64,000 bases of DNA from NCBI RefSeq assembly GCF_003367315.1, contig NZ_CP031415.1, positions 2,416,001 to 2,480,000 of the forward strand, written 5' to 3'. The notes beneath the pieces were generated by a model. The model did not search any database, was not told the DNA's origin, and saw nothing but the letters and a program-made list of their open reading frames with translations. Of the stretch, positions 18,845-28,203 are shown in pieces. Both the position numbers and the translations under genes were made by a program. The DNA comes from Saccharospirillum mangrovi. GTDB lineage: Bacteria; Pseudomonadota; Gammaproteobacteria; Pseudomonadales; Natronospirillaceae. Every line of letters begins with the position of its first letter. The stretch's first letter is position 1.

Positions 18845-20121
18845 GCCAGTGACTCCAACGATTCACCACGCGCAAAACGCGCGCGCAATAACGGTTGCAG
18901 CAAATCGCGCACCGCATCATCGGCCAAACCGTCAAGCAATTCGTTAATGAACGCAAAGTTCAACATCACTTCCGCTTCGGCCTTGCTGATGCCGCGCGCC
19001 AGGAAATAAAACAGCGCGCTGTCGTCACGCTGCGCCACAGTGGCACCGTGCGCGCACTTAACGTCGTCGGCGTAGATTTCCAATTCCGGTTTGGTATCGA
19101 CTTCGGCCTGATGGCTGGTCAGCAAATTCTTATTGCTCAATTCCGCCAAGGTTTTTTGCGCATCTTTATGAATGTGAATACGACCGTTAAACACCGCCTT
19201 GGCTTTGTCGGCGATGATGCCGCGGAACACTTCCTGCGAGGTGCAATGCGGCACGCAATGTTCGAGCGTGGTGTGGTAGTCGATGTGTTCCTGACCGCGT
19301 GGCAGATAAACGCCATTCAGAGTCAATTCCGCACCGCTGCCGTTGTGTTCCACCACGATGTCTTTGCGCTTCAACGTGCCACCGAGCGCCATGTGAAAAC
19401 TGTCGAGACTGGCGTAACCGCCGAGCGACGCATGCACCGAACCGAGGTGACGCACATCGCCTTCTTCGAGCAACAAATGGTAGTGACGCAAGCGGGCATT
19501 TCCGGCCAATTGAAGCTCGGTAACCGGGTTAGTAAAGACGGCACCCGTCGCTTCATTGGTGAAGGTTTCCACCAAGGTCGCTTCAGCACGCTCGCCCAGA
19601 TCGCACAACACCCGCACCGGAATCATGCGTTCGGCAGCGGCGCTGGAAATCACCTGATTCAGATGCAACGGCTTTTCCAATACCGTGCCCGGCGCAACTT
19701 CAATCCAGACCGCTTCGGTTAGCATGGCCTGATTGAAGACGTTAAACAGTTGGCGTTCGCCGGCTAAGGTTTGCGTCAGCCGTTGCTCAAACTGTGCACG
19801 CGCTTGAGCGTCGGCTTGAGACAACAACCGAACCGACACACCAGCCGGCAAGGCATCTTGTGCAACCACTTGGCCGTTAACCAGCGTCAGAGTAGTCGGT
19901 GACCAATCGCCAAATTCAACACCTTGAGCATTGGTTTTTTCCGACGCTAATTGCCAATCGGTTTCGGTTAACGAACGCAGCGGCGTGTATTTCCAGTCTT
20001 CGGTTTTACGCGTCGGCCAGGGTGTGTTGCTGAATTGTTCCCAGCCACGCGCGCGCCAGTCCGACAGCCAGGGCCAATCGGACGCCGCCTGAATTTGCTG
20101 ATAGGCGTTGTGCGCCTGCAT
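18841..20121 (-). CDS. sufD: Fe-S cluster scaffold component SufD
   Basis: SufD is the right-handed beta-helix partner of SufB in the SufBC2D scaffold. The product (426 residues from ATG 20121) shows PTRKTEDWKYTPLRSL near the N-terminus and the family signature region HNGSGAELTLNGVYL to CAHGATVAQRDDSALFYFLARG. A GTG at 20136, in frame and 8 bases after GGAGGT at the sufC 3' end, is an equally good start that would add five residues (VAAVP) and couple translation to sufC. Further upstream sequence in frame overlaps sufC and is not conserved. Confidence 0.93.
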   Translation of the reverse strand: MQAHNAYQQIQAASDWPWLSDWRARGWEQFSNTPWPTRKTEDWKYTPLRSLTETDWQLASEKTNAQGVEFGDWSPTTLTLVNGQVVAQDALPAGVSVRLLSQADAQARAQFEQRLTQTLAGERQLFNVFNQAMLTEAVWIEVAPGTVLEKPLHLNQVISSAAAERMIPVRVLCDLGERAEATLVETFTNEATGAVFTNPVTELQLAGNARLRHYHLLLEEGDVRHLGSVHASLGGYASLDSFHMALGGTLKRKDIVVEHNGSGAELTLNGVYLPRGQEHIDYHTTLEHCVPHCTSQEVFRGIIADKAKAVFNGRIHIHKDAQKTLAELSNKNLLTSHQAEVDTKPELEIYADDVKCAHGATVAQRDDSALFYFLARGISKAEAEVMLNFAFINELLDGLADDAVRDLLQPLLRARFARGESLESLA

Positions 20122-20137
20122 CGGTACCGCCGCCACC

Positions 20138-20887
20138 TCAGGCCACCTCCTCGTCGATCCAGCTGTAGCCGTGTTTTTCCAGCTCCAGCGCCAGTTCACG
20201 ACCACCGGATTTAACGATCTTGCCTTTGGCGAGCACGTGCACGTAGTCGGGCACGATGTAATCGAGCAGACGTTGGTAGTGAGTAACAACGATCATGGCG
20301 CGGTCCGGACTGCGCAACGCATTAACGCCGTTGGCGACGACCTGCAACGCATCAATGTCCAGGCCGGAATCGGTTTCATCGAGAATGCACAGCTTGGGTT
20401 CCAGCAACATCATTTGCAGCAATTCGTTGCGCTTTTTCTCGCCGCCGGAAAAGCCTTCGTTGACGCCACGCTTAAGAAAATCTTGCGGCAGATTCACTGC
20501 CTGACATTTTTCCCGTGCGAGCTTAATAAAGTCCATCGAACTCAGCGCTTCCTGACCACGCGATGCACGAACCGCATCGACACTGGCTTTCAAAAATTCC
20601 ATGTTAGACACACCGGGAATTTCCACCGGGTATTGGAACGCCAGAAACAAACCCGCTTGCGCACGTTCTTCGGCTTCCAGATCGAACAACGACTGGCCGT
20701 CGAAGCTGGCTGAACCGCCGGTTACTTCATAGCCAGCGCGACCGGCCAGTACATGGCCGAGTGTGCTTTTGCCAGCACCGTTCGGGCCCATGATGGCGTG
20801 CACTTCACCGGCATTCACTTCCAGATTCAGGCCGCGCAAAATGGTCTTGTCTTCGACTTGTGCGGTGAGGTTTTCAATCTTCAACAT
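20138..20887 (-). CDS. sufC: Fe-S assembly ATPase SufC
   Basis: SufC is the ABC-type ATPase that drives conformational change in the SufB-SufD scaffold. The 249-residue protein has Walker A GPNGAGKST, the signature GFSGGEKKRNE, and Walker B KLCILDETDSGLD. It has no membrane partner, as expected for SufC. The order sufB-sufC-sufD-sufS is standard. A 75-bp gap separates it from sufB, with no feature recognised there. Confidence 0.96.
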   Translation of the reverse strand: MLKIENLTAQVEDKTILRGLNLEVNAGEVHAIMGPNGAGKSTLGHVLAGRAGYEVTGGSASFDGQSLFDLEAEERAQAGLFLAFQYPVEIPGVSNMEFLKASVDAVRASRGQEALSSMDFIKLAREKCQAVNLPQDFLKRGVNEGFSGGEKKRNELLQMMLLEPKLCILDETDSGLDIDALQVVANGVNALRSPDRAMIVVTHYQRLLDYIVPDYVHVLAKGKIVKSGGRELALELEKHGYSWIDEEVA

Positions 20888-20962
20888 GGCGTTGGTATCC
20901 GTCGTTTAACTCTGTACAACTGCGCACCCAATTTCACGGTTCGGGCGCACAAAAAATTGGTT

Positions 20963-22399
20963 TTAACCCACTGCGCCTTCGAGGCTGACTTCGAGCAATT
21001 TACCCGCTTCCACCGCGAATTCCATCGGTAGTTCTTTGAACACTTCCTTGCAGAAACCGTTGACGATCATCGACACGGCTTTTTCCGGATCAATGCCGCG
21101 CTGCTGGCACAAAAACAATTGATCGTCGCTGACTTTGGAGGTCGTCGCTTCGTGCTCGATCACCGCCGTCGGGTTTTTCGATTCGATGTACGGGAAGGTG
21201 TGCGCACCGCACTGATCGCCGATCAACAGTGAATCGCACTGGGTATAGTTGCGCGCGCCTTCGGCACCGGGGTTCATGCGCACCAGGCCGCGATAGGAAT
21301 TTTCCGAACGCTTGGCGCTGATGCCTTTGGAGATGATTGTCGAGCGGGTGTTTTTGCCCAGATGAATCATCTTGGTGCCGGTATCCGCCTGCTGATAATT
21401 CGACGTCAAGGCGACGGAATAAAATTCACCAATGCTGTCGTCGCCTTTCAAAATGCAGGACGGGTATTTCCAGGTAACGGCCGATCCGGTTTCAACTTGC
21501 GTCCAGGAAATTTTGGCGCGGTTGTGTGCGATGCCGCGCTTGGTGACGAAGTTGTAAATGCCGCCCTCGCCTTTTTCGTTGCCTGGGTACCAATTCTGCA
21601 CCGTCGAGTATTTGATTTCGGCGTCATCCAGCGCCACCAATTCCACCACGGCAGCGTGCAGCTGGTTCTCATCGCGCATCGGCGCGGTGCAGCCTTCCAG
21701 ATAGCTGACGTGGCTGCCTTCATCGGCGATCAACAGCGTGCGCTCGAACTGGCCGGTTTTGGCTTCGTTAATACGGAAATAGGTCGACAGTTCCATCGGG
21801 CAACGTACGCCCTTCGGGATATAAACAAAGCTGCCGTCAGAAAACACGGCGGAATTCAGCGCGGCGTAAAAATTGTCTTTTTGCGGAACAACCGAACCCA
21901 AATATTTTTTGACCAGTTCCGGATATTCGCGAATGGCTTCTGAAATCGAGCAGAAAATAACGCCAGCGTCTTTCAGTTTTTCGCGGAAAGTTGTGCCCAC
22001 GGAAACCGAGTCGAACACCATGTCTACAGCGACACCGGCCAACACTTCCTGTTCGTGCACCGGTATGCCGAGTTTTTCATAAGTGCGCAGTAATTCCGGA
22101 TCGACTTCATCGAGCGACTGCGGTCGATCTTCCATGCTCTTGGGCGAGGAATAATAGGACAGCGCCTGAAAATCCGGCCGTGGGTATTTAACGTGTGCCC
22201 AGTTCGGCTCGGTCATTTCCAGCCAGGCGCGAAAGGCTTGCAGTCGCCATTCCAGCATCCATTCCGGCTCGTCTTTTTTGGCCGAAATCAGGCGGATCAC
22301 ATCTTCGTTCAGACCGGGCGGAATGGTCAGCGACTCGACGTCGGTCGTCCAGCCTGCGGCGTATTCGTTCTTTAAATACTGGTCGATGTTTTCACTCAT
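20963..22399 (-). CDS. sufB: Fe-S cluster scaffold component SufB
   Basis: SufB is the main scaffold subunit on which the nascent cluster is built. The 478-residue protein shows YKYGFTT-like and [12 protein letters not shown]-type N-terminal segments, then [23 protein letters not shown] and the C-terminal block [34 protein letters not shown]. It is preceded by iscS (13-bp gap), which is unusual because sufB normally follows sufA or a suf regulator. Confidence 0.96.
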   Translation of the reverse strand: MSENIDQYLKNEYAAGWTTDVESLTIPPGLNEDVIRLISAKKDEPEWMLEWRLQAFRAWLEMTEPNWAHVKYPRPDFQALSYYSSPKSMEDRPQSLDEVDPELLRTYEKLGIPVHEQEVLAGVAVDMVFDSVSVGTTFREKLKDAGVIFCSISEAIREYPELVKKYLGSVVPQKDNFYAALNSAVFSDGSFVYIPKGVRCPMELSTYFRINEAKTGQFERTLLIADEGSHVSYLEGCTAPMRDENQLHAAVVELVALDDAEIKYSTVQNWYPGNEKGEGGIYNFVTKRGIAHNRAKISWTQVETGSAVTWKYPSCILKGDDSIGEFYSVALTSNYQQADTGTKMIHLGKNTRSTIISKGISAKRSENSYRGLVRMNPGAEGARNYTQCDSLLIGDQCGAHTFPYIESKNPTAVIEHEATTSKVSDDQLFLCQQRGIDPEKAVSMIVNGFCKEVFKELPMEFAVEAGKLLEVSLEGAVG

Positions 22400-22412
22400 G
22401 ATCTTCTACCTG

Positions 22413-23582
22413 TTAGGACGCCACCGACGACTGCTTGCGCAGTGCCGGTACCGCTTCTCGAATGCTGGCGATGGCCTGATCCACATCGCTTTGGGTGGTG
22501 TAACGGCCGAGACTGAAACGTAGTGATCCATGCGCGACACTGTCGGCCAGACCCATAGCTTTCAACACGTGCGAAGGTTCCACGCTGGCGGACGTACAAG
22601 CCGAACCGGTGCTGACCGCCAAGTTGCGCAGCGCCATCATCAAGGCTTCGCCATCGATGCCGCCAAAGGCGACGTTTAAATGCCCTGGCGTGCGCGGTGC
22701 GCCGGCGCCATTAATGCGGATATCGCCCAGATCTTCGATGCCGGACCAGAGTCGATCGCGCAGCGTTTGAATGCGTGCCGCTTCGTCAGCCATCTCTGTT
22801 TTGGCGATGTTGGCAGCTGCGCCAATGGCGACCAATTGATGCGTCGCCAGGGTGCCAGAACGCATGCCGCGTTCGTGGCCGCCGCCGTGAATTTGCGCTC
22901 TTAATTCCAGCGTCGAACGGCGCCGAACGTAAAGCGCACCAACACCTTTCGGTGCGTAAAATTTATGACCGGAAATCGACAGTAACGTCGCCTGCCATTC
23001 ATTCACATCGACCGGAATTTTTCCCACCGCTTGTGCTGCATCGATATGAAACCAGACGCCGCGTTCAGCCAATAAAGCACCGATTTTTGCTACGGGATTG
23101 AGCACGCCGGTTTCGTTGTTGGCGGCCATTAAACTGACCAATCGCGTGTTCGGTTGCAGCGCATTTTTGACGGCATCGACGCTGATTACGCCGTCGCTGT
23201 CGGGCTTCAAAATGGTCAGGCCGTAGCCGCGTTTTTGCAGATACAATGCCGGGTCGAGCACGGCTTTGTGTTCAGTGGCGCTAACGATTAAGTGGCAATC
23301 GTCAGGTGCGAAATTTTCCGCGACGCCTTTCAACGCCAGGTTGTTGCTTTCGGTGGCGCCGCTGGTCCAGACAATTTCGCGGTTGTCGGCACCGATTAAA
23401 TCGGCAATCTCGTTGCGCGCGTCTTCAACCGCTTCTTCAGCCAACCAACCCAGCAAGTGCGAGCGCGACGCCGGGTTGCCGTACTGCCCCTCGCGGGTCA
23501 GAAACTGCACCATTTTTGCCGCGACGCGCTCGTCGACCGGCGTGGTGGCGGCGTAATCGAAATAGATCGGCGACTGGCTCAT
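22413..23582 (-). CDS. iscS: Cysteine desulfurase IscS (class I)
   Basis: IscS provides persulfide sulfur for Fe-S clusters, tRNA thiolation and other cofactors. The protein is read from [20 protein letters not shown] (389 residues), overlapping the iscR stop by 4 bases. It shows the PLP Lys in [15 protein letters not shown] and the mobile active-site loop [17 protein letters not shown] of class I enzymes. No iscU, iscA, hscBA or fdx follows; instead sufB is next. In this operon it may also serve tRNA modification. Confidence 0.94.
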   Translation of the reverse strand: MSQSPIYFDYAATTPVDERVAAKMVQFLTREGQYGNPASRSHLLGWLAEEAVEDARNEIADLIGADNREIVWTSGATESNNLALKGVAENFAPDDCHLIVSATEHKAVLDPALYLQKRGYGLTILKPDSDGVISVDAVKNALQPNTRLVSLMAANNETGVLNPVAKIGALLAERGVWFHIDAAQAVGKIPVDVNEWQATLLSISGHKFYAPKGVGALYVRRRSTLELRAQIHGGGHERGMRSGTLATHQLVAIGAAANIAKTEMADEAARIQTLRDRLWSGIEDLGDIRINGAGAPRTPGHLNVAFGGIDGEALMMALRNLAVSTGSACTSASVEPSHVLKAMGLADSVAHGSLRFSLGRYTTQSDVDQAIASIREAVPALRKQSSVAS

Positions 23583-24067
23583 AACTGACTCGCGGCGATT
23601 TTTTCTTCGCCCATAAAGGTGCTGTCTTGCAGGTAACGATTCTGGCGTTTGCTGACCGCCTGAATGTCGCGCCGGGCGACCAGATCGCCCAGGGAAATAT
23701 CGCTGAGGAAATCGTGAATCTGGGCGCTTAAGTCTTGCCACAGGTGATGCGTCAAACACACCTCACCTTGTTGGCAACCGGCTTTGCCCTGGCACTTGGT
23801 GGCGTCCAGACTTTCGCTGACGGCATCGACCACATCGGCAACACTGATGCCATGGCCGTCGCGACCCAGGCGATAGCCACCGCCGGGTCCACGCACCGAG
23901 GTCACCAGGCCTTGACGGCGCAACTTGGAAAACAACTGCTCCAGATACGACAGCGAGATGCCCTGGCGTTCGGAAATATCCGATAGGCTGATCGGGCCGG
24001 CGTCCTGATTCAGCGCCAGATCCAGCATGGCGGTGACGGCGTAGCGGCCTTTGGTGGTTAATCTCAT
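23579..24067 (-). CDS. iscR: Fe-S responsive transcriptional regulator IscR
   Basis: This 162-residue Rrf2-family protein has an N-terminal winged helix ([45 protein letters not shown]). The cluster ligands match E. coli IscR exactly in position: Cys92, Cys98, Cys104 and His107 in [17 protein letters not shown]. Holo-IscR represses at type 1 sites when Fe-S supply is sufficient. It heads the operon, and a near-perfect type 1 site overlaps its promoter, so autorepression of the full iscR-iscS-suf operon is expected. Confidence 0.96.
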   Translation of the reverse strand: MRLTTKGRYAVTAMLDLALNQDAGPISLSDISERQGISLSYLEQLFSKLRRQGLVTSVRGPGGGYRLGRDGHGISVADVVDAVSESLDATKCQGKAGCQQGEVCLTHHLWQDLSAQIHDFLSDISLGDLVARRDIQAVSKRQNRYLQDSTFMGEEKIAASQL

Positions 24068-24110
24068 CTCGTGGCTCCCGTTCGGGTCCCAGACTCTTCA
24101 GGTGGCGCGA

Positions 24111-24142
24111 ATTATAAATACCCGAGTAAAACAGTCAACTAT
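24111..24142 (-). promoter_or_regulatory. iscR promoter overlapped by an IscR type 1 operator
   Basis: On the minus strand TTGACT (24138-24133) and TATAAT (24116-24111) are spaced by 16 bp. The 25-bp segment 24118-24142 matches the E. coli IscR type 1 consensus (ATASYYGACTRWWWYAGTCRRSTAT) at 24 of 25 positions by my alignment; the one mismatch is G for C at position 9. It covers the -35 box and spacer, as expected for repression. Confidence 0.85.
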
Positions 24143-24294
24143 TGATACCGCTCTAATTCAGGGCTCTGCGGGCGTTTTCAAGGCCGTCTGCGCAAACAGA
24201 CGGTGGTCGAATGATGATCGTCACGATCAAAAGGTTTTGCTTTACCTGAAGTCGATGGCCGCTATTCTCGCGGGTCGCCTTTGAGGACCTGCCG

Positions 24295-24942
24295 TTGAAC
24301 CTGGACACCGCCGCCCCACCCCTGTGGGATTACGATCTTATTGCCGACCGTTTGCGCGGCCCAGGCTGGGCGTTTTTGCCAAACGGTCTGGACACCGCTC
24401 TGGCGCTTGATCTGTTGCAGGACTTACACCAACTGCCGGACGACCAGTGGCGCCAGGCCGGCATTGGCCGCCGCCAGGACCACCACACCAACGATCTTAT
24501 TCGCCGCGACGCCATTTGCTGGCTGGACGGTCGCAGCAGCGCCCAACAGCGCTATCTGGCAACCACCGACGCCCTGCGTCTGGAACTGAACCGCCGTTTG
24601 TTGCTCGGCCTGTTCGATTACGAATGCCACTACGCGCGTTACGGCAGCGGTGCCTTCTATCGCAAGCACCTGGATGCCTTTCGCGGCCGCTCCAATAGGG
24701 TGTTAACCACTGTGACTTACCTGAATCCAGACTGGCAGCCCGATAACGGCGGCGAATTGCTGATTTACGATCTCGACGACACCGAACTCGCCCGAGTTCA
24801 ACCCAGCCTCGGCGCCATGGTGATTTTCCTCAGCGAAGATTTCCCGCACGAAGTGCTGGCTGCCAACCGCAACCGCTTTTCCATCGCCGGCTGGTTTCGA
24901 CGCAATAACAGCACTGCGGACTGGGTTGATCCGGCGCGCTGA
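24295..24942 (+). CDS. 2-oxoglutarate/Fe(II)-dependent oxygenase
   Basis: The 215-residue protein has the double-stranded beta-helix iron site HxD...H with His125 and Asp127 (RKHLDAF) and His185 (FPHEVL), plus Arg194 (NRFSIAGWFR) to bind the 2-oxoglutarate carboxylate. This fits prolyl 4-hydroxylase-like (P4Hc) single-domain enzymes. The start is a TTG 7 bases after GAGGA; no better ATG is present. It faces away from iscR across a 227-bp gap that holds the iscR operator and no other recognised feature. The substrate is unknown. Confidence 0.85.
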   Translation: MNLDTAAPPLWDYDLIADRLRGPGWAFLPNGLDTALALDLLQDLHQLPDDQWRQAGIGRRQDHHTNDLIRRDAICWLDGRSSAQQRYLATTDALRLELNRRLLLGLFDYECHYARYGSGAFYRKHLDAFRGRSNRVLTTVTYLNPDWQPDNGGELLIYDLDDTELARVQPSLGAMVIFLSEDFPHEVLAANRNRFSIAGWFRRNNSTADWVDPAR

Positions 24943-25020
24943 GTCTTTTGTCTCAGATCAAAGAAAGGCGTCCGACATTTTCTTAAGCTCAGTTGTGTCT
25001 TTCCGGTCGGAATCACTCCA

Positions 25021-25896
25021 ATGTCACAACTGCTCTCTCAAATCATCCTGCCTGCTGTTCTGGCCTTCATCATGTTGGCGATGGGGCTGGGGTTATCGCC
25101 ACGTCATTTCTCTGCGGTATTGCGTGCACCGGCAATGCCGTTATTGGGTTTGGTGTTGCAGCTTTTGTTGTTACCGGCACTGGCGCTGGTGGTGATCGCC
25201 ATCCTGGGGTTGGATGGGCCGACGGCTGCCGGCTTGTTTTTGTTGTCACTGTGCCCTGGCGGCGCGACATCCAATTTATTTGCCTATCTCGCCAATGGTC
25301 AGGTGGCGCTAAGCATCGCTTTAACAGCGATCAGCAGTTTGTTAGTGCCGTTCACCTTGCCGTTGTTATTCGGTTTGTATCTTGCGCAAAGCGGCTCCGA
25401 TGCAACGGCATTGCAATTGCCCATCGGACCGACCATCAACCAATTGTTGATCGTCACTTTCGTGCCCGTGTTGGTTGGCATGGCGATCCGGCATTGGGCC
25501 AGCGCCTGGGCTGACCGACTCGAACCCTGGAGCAAACGTTTGGGTACCGGTTTGATGTTGATCGTCGTGCTGGGTTTGATCGTCACCAACTGGCCGTTGC
25601 TGCAAGATCCGATCAAAGCCCTGGCGGTATTGATGCTGTCGTGCACCGCCATGTTGTTGTCCGGCTGGATAGCCTTTCGCGCCAGTCGCGACGCGGCCAT
25701 CGCTCGCACACTGGCGGTGGAAGTGGGTATTCAAAACGCCGGTACCGCCTTGCTGGTGGCGATCAGTCTGATGCATCAACCGGCGCTGGCGGTGGTGCCG
25801 TTGATCTACGGCGTGCTGATGAATGTACCCGGTTTTGGTTTTGTGGCCTGGGTGCGTTACCGCGATGGTCGCGCATCAGCGGTAAGCGCAACTTAA
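25021..25896 (+). CDS. Bile acid:sodium symporter (BASS) family transporter
   Basis: The 291-residue protein is highly hydrophobic with about nine to ten membrane helices. It shows FIMLAMGLGLSPRHF near the N-terminus, LCPGGATSNLFAYLANG (a sodium-site motif of the BASS family) and EVGIQNAGTALLVA in the second half. BASS proteins carry organic anions such as pantoate, pyruvate-like acids or taurocholate with sodium. The substrate is not deducible here. It is followed convergently by the DUF2750 gene. Confidence 0.87.
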   Translation: MSQLLSQIILPAVLAFIMLAMGLGLSPRHFSAVLRAPAMPLLGLVLQLLLLPALALVVIAILGLDGPTAAGLFLLSLCPGGATSNLFAYLANGQVALSIALTAISSLLVPFTLPLLFGLYLAQSGSDATALQLPIGPTINQLLIVTFVPVLVGMAIRHWASAWADRLEPWSKRLGTGLMLIVVLGLIVTNWPLLQDPIKALAVLMLSCTAMLLSGWIAFRASRDAAIARTLAVEVGIQNAGTALLVAISLMHQPALAVVPLIYGVLMNVPGFGFVAWVRYRDGRASAVSAT

Positions 25897-25902
25897 CACC
25901 AG

Positions 25903-25932
25903 AAAATCTCAGTCCTGGCTGCCTGCCAGGAC
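25903..25932 (-). terminator. Hairpin at the 3' end of the DUF2750 gene
   Basis: A perfect 8-bp stem (GTCCTGGC with GCCAGGAC, 5-nt loop) covers the last codons and is followed on the minus strand by the TGA stop and GATTTTC. The T run is short, so termination is probable rather than certain. Confidence 0.4.
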
Positions 25933-26292
25933 GTCGAGAAATTCGAGCGGCTCCAGCACCACACCTTCTTCTTTCTTGCCGGGGAAAACCGCCAGGGCGA
26001 CACCGTCTTCCTGCAAACCCGGCAGCCAACGTTCCATCCAGGCCGCCAGATCAATCGCCAGCGGTTCGCAGTCGGCCCAGTCGCCACTGATCCATTGGCG
26101 GGCAAATTCGGCGTGCGGCCAGATGGGCAGGCAGTCGTCGCCATCACACGACATCAAGACGGTGCCGGCGTCACCGCGCAGTGTCCAAACCTGTTCATTG
26201 TCGAGCACGGACCGCACCAAAAAATCAAACCGGGCTTCCGCTGGCAAGCCGGGCAATGTATCGAGTTGTTGAACGCTGGGAGACTGAGACAT
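25909..26292 (-). CDS. DUF2750 domain-containing protein
   Basis: The 127-residue acidic protein (from ATG 26292, AAGGAA upstream) shows ARFDFLVRSVLDNEQVWTL, CLPIWPHAEFARQW and AVFPGKKEEGVVLEPLEF, which match the DUF2750 family of small cytosolic proteins. No catalytic motif is evident. The function is unknown. It converges on the BASS transporter gene. Confidence 0.8.
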   Translation of the reverse strand: MSQSPSVQQLDTLPGLPAEARFDFLVRSVLDNEQVWTLRGDAGTVLMSCDGDDCLPIWPHAEFARQWISGDWADCEPLAIDLAAWMERWLPGLQEDGVALAVFPGKKEEGVVLEPLEFLDVLAGSQD

Positions 26293-26355
26293 AAAAAATT
26301 CCTTCAAAAAAACGCTGTGGAAAATAACTGAGAGTTGCTTCGTTGCCGACTCGAA

Positions 26356-27120
26356 TTACGGTGTAAAAAGATACGGTGTGGTCATCGCCACCGGCACAAA
26401 ACCGTGGCGCGCAACAATGGGTTGGCTCATCGGCGAGGCATCAATAATGACGTACTCTTTGCCGCGCGCTTTGGCATCGAGCAACCGACGCTGCAACAAG
26501 GCCGAGTAACAACCACGGCCACGATACTCTGCCAAAGTGCCGCCGCCCCAGATGCCGGCGAACGGGCTGGCACCGTTAAATTCCACCCGCGACGACGACA
26601 CCGCCTTGCCATCAAGATAGACCACATAAACCGCCAGATTATCCGGCTCGGCCGCCAATGCCTGACGCAAATACGCCAACTGTTCGCTCAGGTCTTCCTG
26701 CCAGACCTGCTGCTGCACCTCAATGGCATCGACCAGCCCCGCGTCGTCCTGCACCCGGGTAACCACCGGCCCCGACATCGCGTCTGCATCCAGTTTTGCC
26801 AGGTCGAGCGCCATAAAAGTTTCGGCTTCGCCCGCGACAAAACCCTGTCGCAGCAGACGTTCGGCCATGTCGGCCGGTTGGTCGTAGTCGTACAGCTTCC
26901 ATTCGAACGCCTGACCGCGTTCGCGAAAAAACGCGATCTCGGTTTCGATCAACGCATCGGCATCGTTAGCGCTGACGTCGAAATAACTGATAAAGCTGCC
27001 ATGGCGGTCGGCCGACAGCAGACGCACGCGCTGGTCGTTGTGAAACCGCTGGTAACCCGGCAGTTGCAAATCGATGCGTTCGACCTGGTTGTAACGTTGA
27101 ATCAGTCGCGGTAAATCCAT
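26356..27120 (-). CDS. GNAT family N-acetyltransferase
   Basis: The 254-residue protein from MDLPRLIQRYNQVERI has a C-terminal GNAT fold (about 140-254) with strand AVYVVYLDGKAVSSSRV and the acetyl-CoA-binding segment TLAEYRGRGCYSALLQRR, followed by YVIIDASPMSQPIVARHGF. The first half is a divergent GNAT-like or family-specific region. The substrate is unknown. An upstream in-frame extension crosses the divergent menA promoter region and lacks conserved features. Confidence 0.8.
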   Translation of the reverse strand: MDLPRLIQRYNQVERIDLQLPGYQRFHNDQRVRLLSADRHGSFISYFDVSANDADALIETEIAFFRERGQAFEWKLYDYDQPADMAERLLRQGFVAGEAETFMALDLAKLDADAMSGPVVTRVQDDAGLVDAIEVQQQVWQEDLSEQLAYLRQALAAEPDNLAVYVVYLDGKAVSSSRVEFNGASPFAGIWGGGTLAEYRGRGCYSALLQRRLLDAKARGKEYVIIDASPMSQPIVARHGFVPVAMTTPYLFTP

Positions 27121-27251
27121 AAAAAATCTCGCTGACACCACAACAATGCCGTGGCGCTTAACCTCAAAGACAGAGTGCTTGAGCCAGGTCAGATGCTGGT
27201 GGTTATTTTCGCGTATCATCACACCAACGCTGGTAAAAACGAGACCCTGGC

Positions 27252-28157
27252 ATGACCGCTCAAGCCGAACGACGCTCCAACCCCTGGCTGCTGGCAGCGC
27301 GTCCGCGTACCCTGCCCGCCGCCGTGGCACCCATCATCGCGGCCGTGGCGCTGGCATTTTATCACGGTTTTTTCAACGCCACGCTGGCGGTGTTGGCGCT
27401 GCTGTGCGCACTGGGTTTGCAGATTATGGTGAACCTCGCCAACGACCTGTTCGACGCCGAACGCGGTATCGATGGCGCCGACCGACTGGGCCCGACCCGC
27501 GTCACCCAAAGCGGCTTGATCTCGCCAGCCAACATGCGCCGCGCACTCTGGCTGACGCTGCTGTTCTGCCTGCTGACCGGCTTGCCGTTGGTGTACGTCG
27601 GCGGCTGGCCGCTGACGCTGGCGGGCATGGCGTCCATCCTCGCGGCGCTGGCTTATTCCGCAGGTCCCTGGCCTTTGGCCAATCACGGTTTGGGCGAAGT
27701 GGCGGTGCTGATTTTCTTCGGGCTGGTCGCCGTCATCGGCTGCTATTGGTTGCAAAGTGCGCACTGGCACATCGCCAGTTTGTGGGTTGGGTTGATGGTC
27801 GGTTTACCGTGCTGCGCGATCTTAATGGTGAACAACATTCGCGACATCGAATCCGACCGCCGCAGCGGCAAACGCACCCTGGCGGTCCGCTTCGGTCGCA
27901 CCTGGGCCAATCGACTGTATCGCGCGGCGTTATTCAGCCCCTTCGTTTTATCCATTGTCGCTGCCAGTCTCGGTCATCTGCCGGCGTTATTGGTATTGGC
28001 GATGGTACCGAGCCTGTTCTGGGCATGGCGACTGGACCAGCAAGTGCGGCAGTTTCAGGGCCGGGAACTCAATGCCTTGTTGGCACGCACCGCCCTGTAT
28101 GAACTCAGAGTCAGTTTGCTGATCGCCATTGCATTGCTTGGCTTAGGTTTGTTTTGA
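27252..28157 (+). CDS. menA: 1,4-dihydroxy-2-naphthoate polyprenyltransferase
   Basis: MenA attaches the isoprenoid chain to DHNA to give demethylmenaquinone. This 301-residue UbiA-family membrane protein has about eight to nine helices, ARPRTLPAAVAPI at the start, the first Asp-rich motif NLANDLFDAERGID and the second NNIRDIESDRRSGKRTLAVRFG. Length and motifs fit MenA better than UbiA. No other men genes are in the window. The gene stands alone between divergent GNAT and convergent MFS genes. Confidence 0.9.
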   Translation: MTAQAERRSNPWLLAARPRTLPAAVAPIIAAVALAFYHGFFNATLAVLALLCALGLQIMVNLANDLFDAERGIDGADRLGPTRVTQSGLISPANMRRALWLTLLFCLLTGLPLVYVGGWPLTLAGMASILAALAYSAGPWPLANHGLGEVAVLIFFGLVAVIGCYWLQSAHWHIASLWVGLMVGLPCCAILMVNNIRDIESDRRSGKRTLAVRFGRTWANRLYRAALFSPFVLSIVAASLGHLPALLVLAMVPSLFWAWRLDQQVRQFQGRELNALLARTALYELRVSLLIAIALLGLGLF

Positions 28158-28203
28158 ACAATACTTTTTTAAACGACATTTGTTTTAAGCGATAAGAGTC
28201 CGT

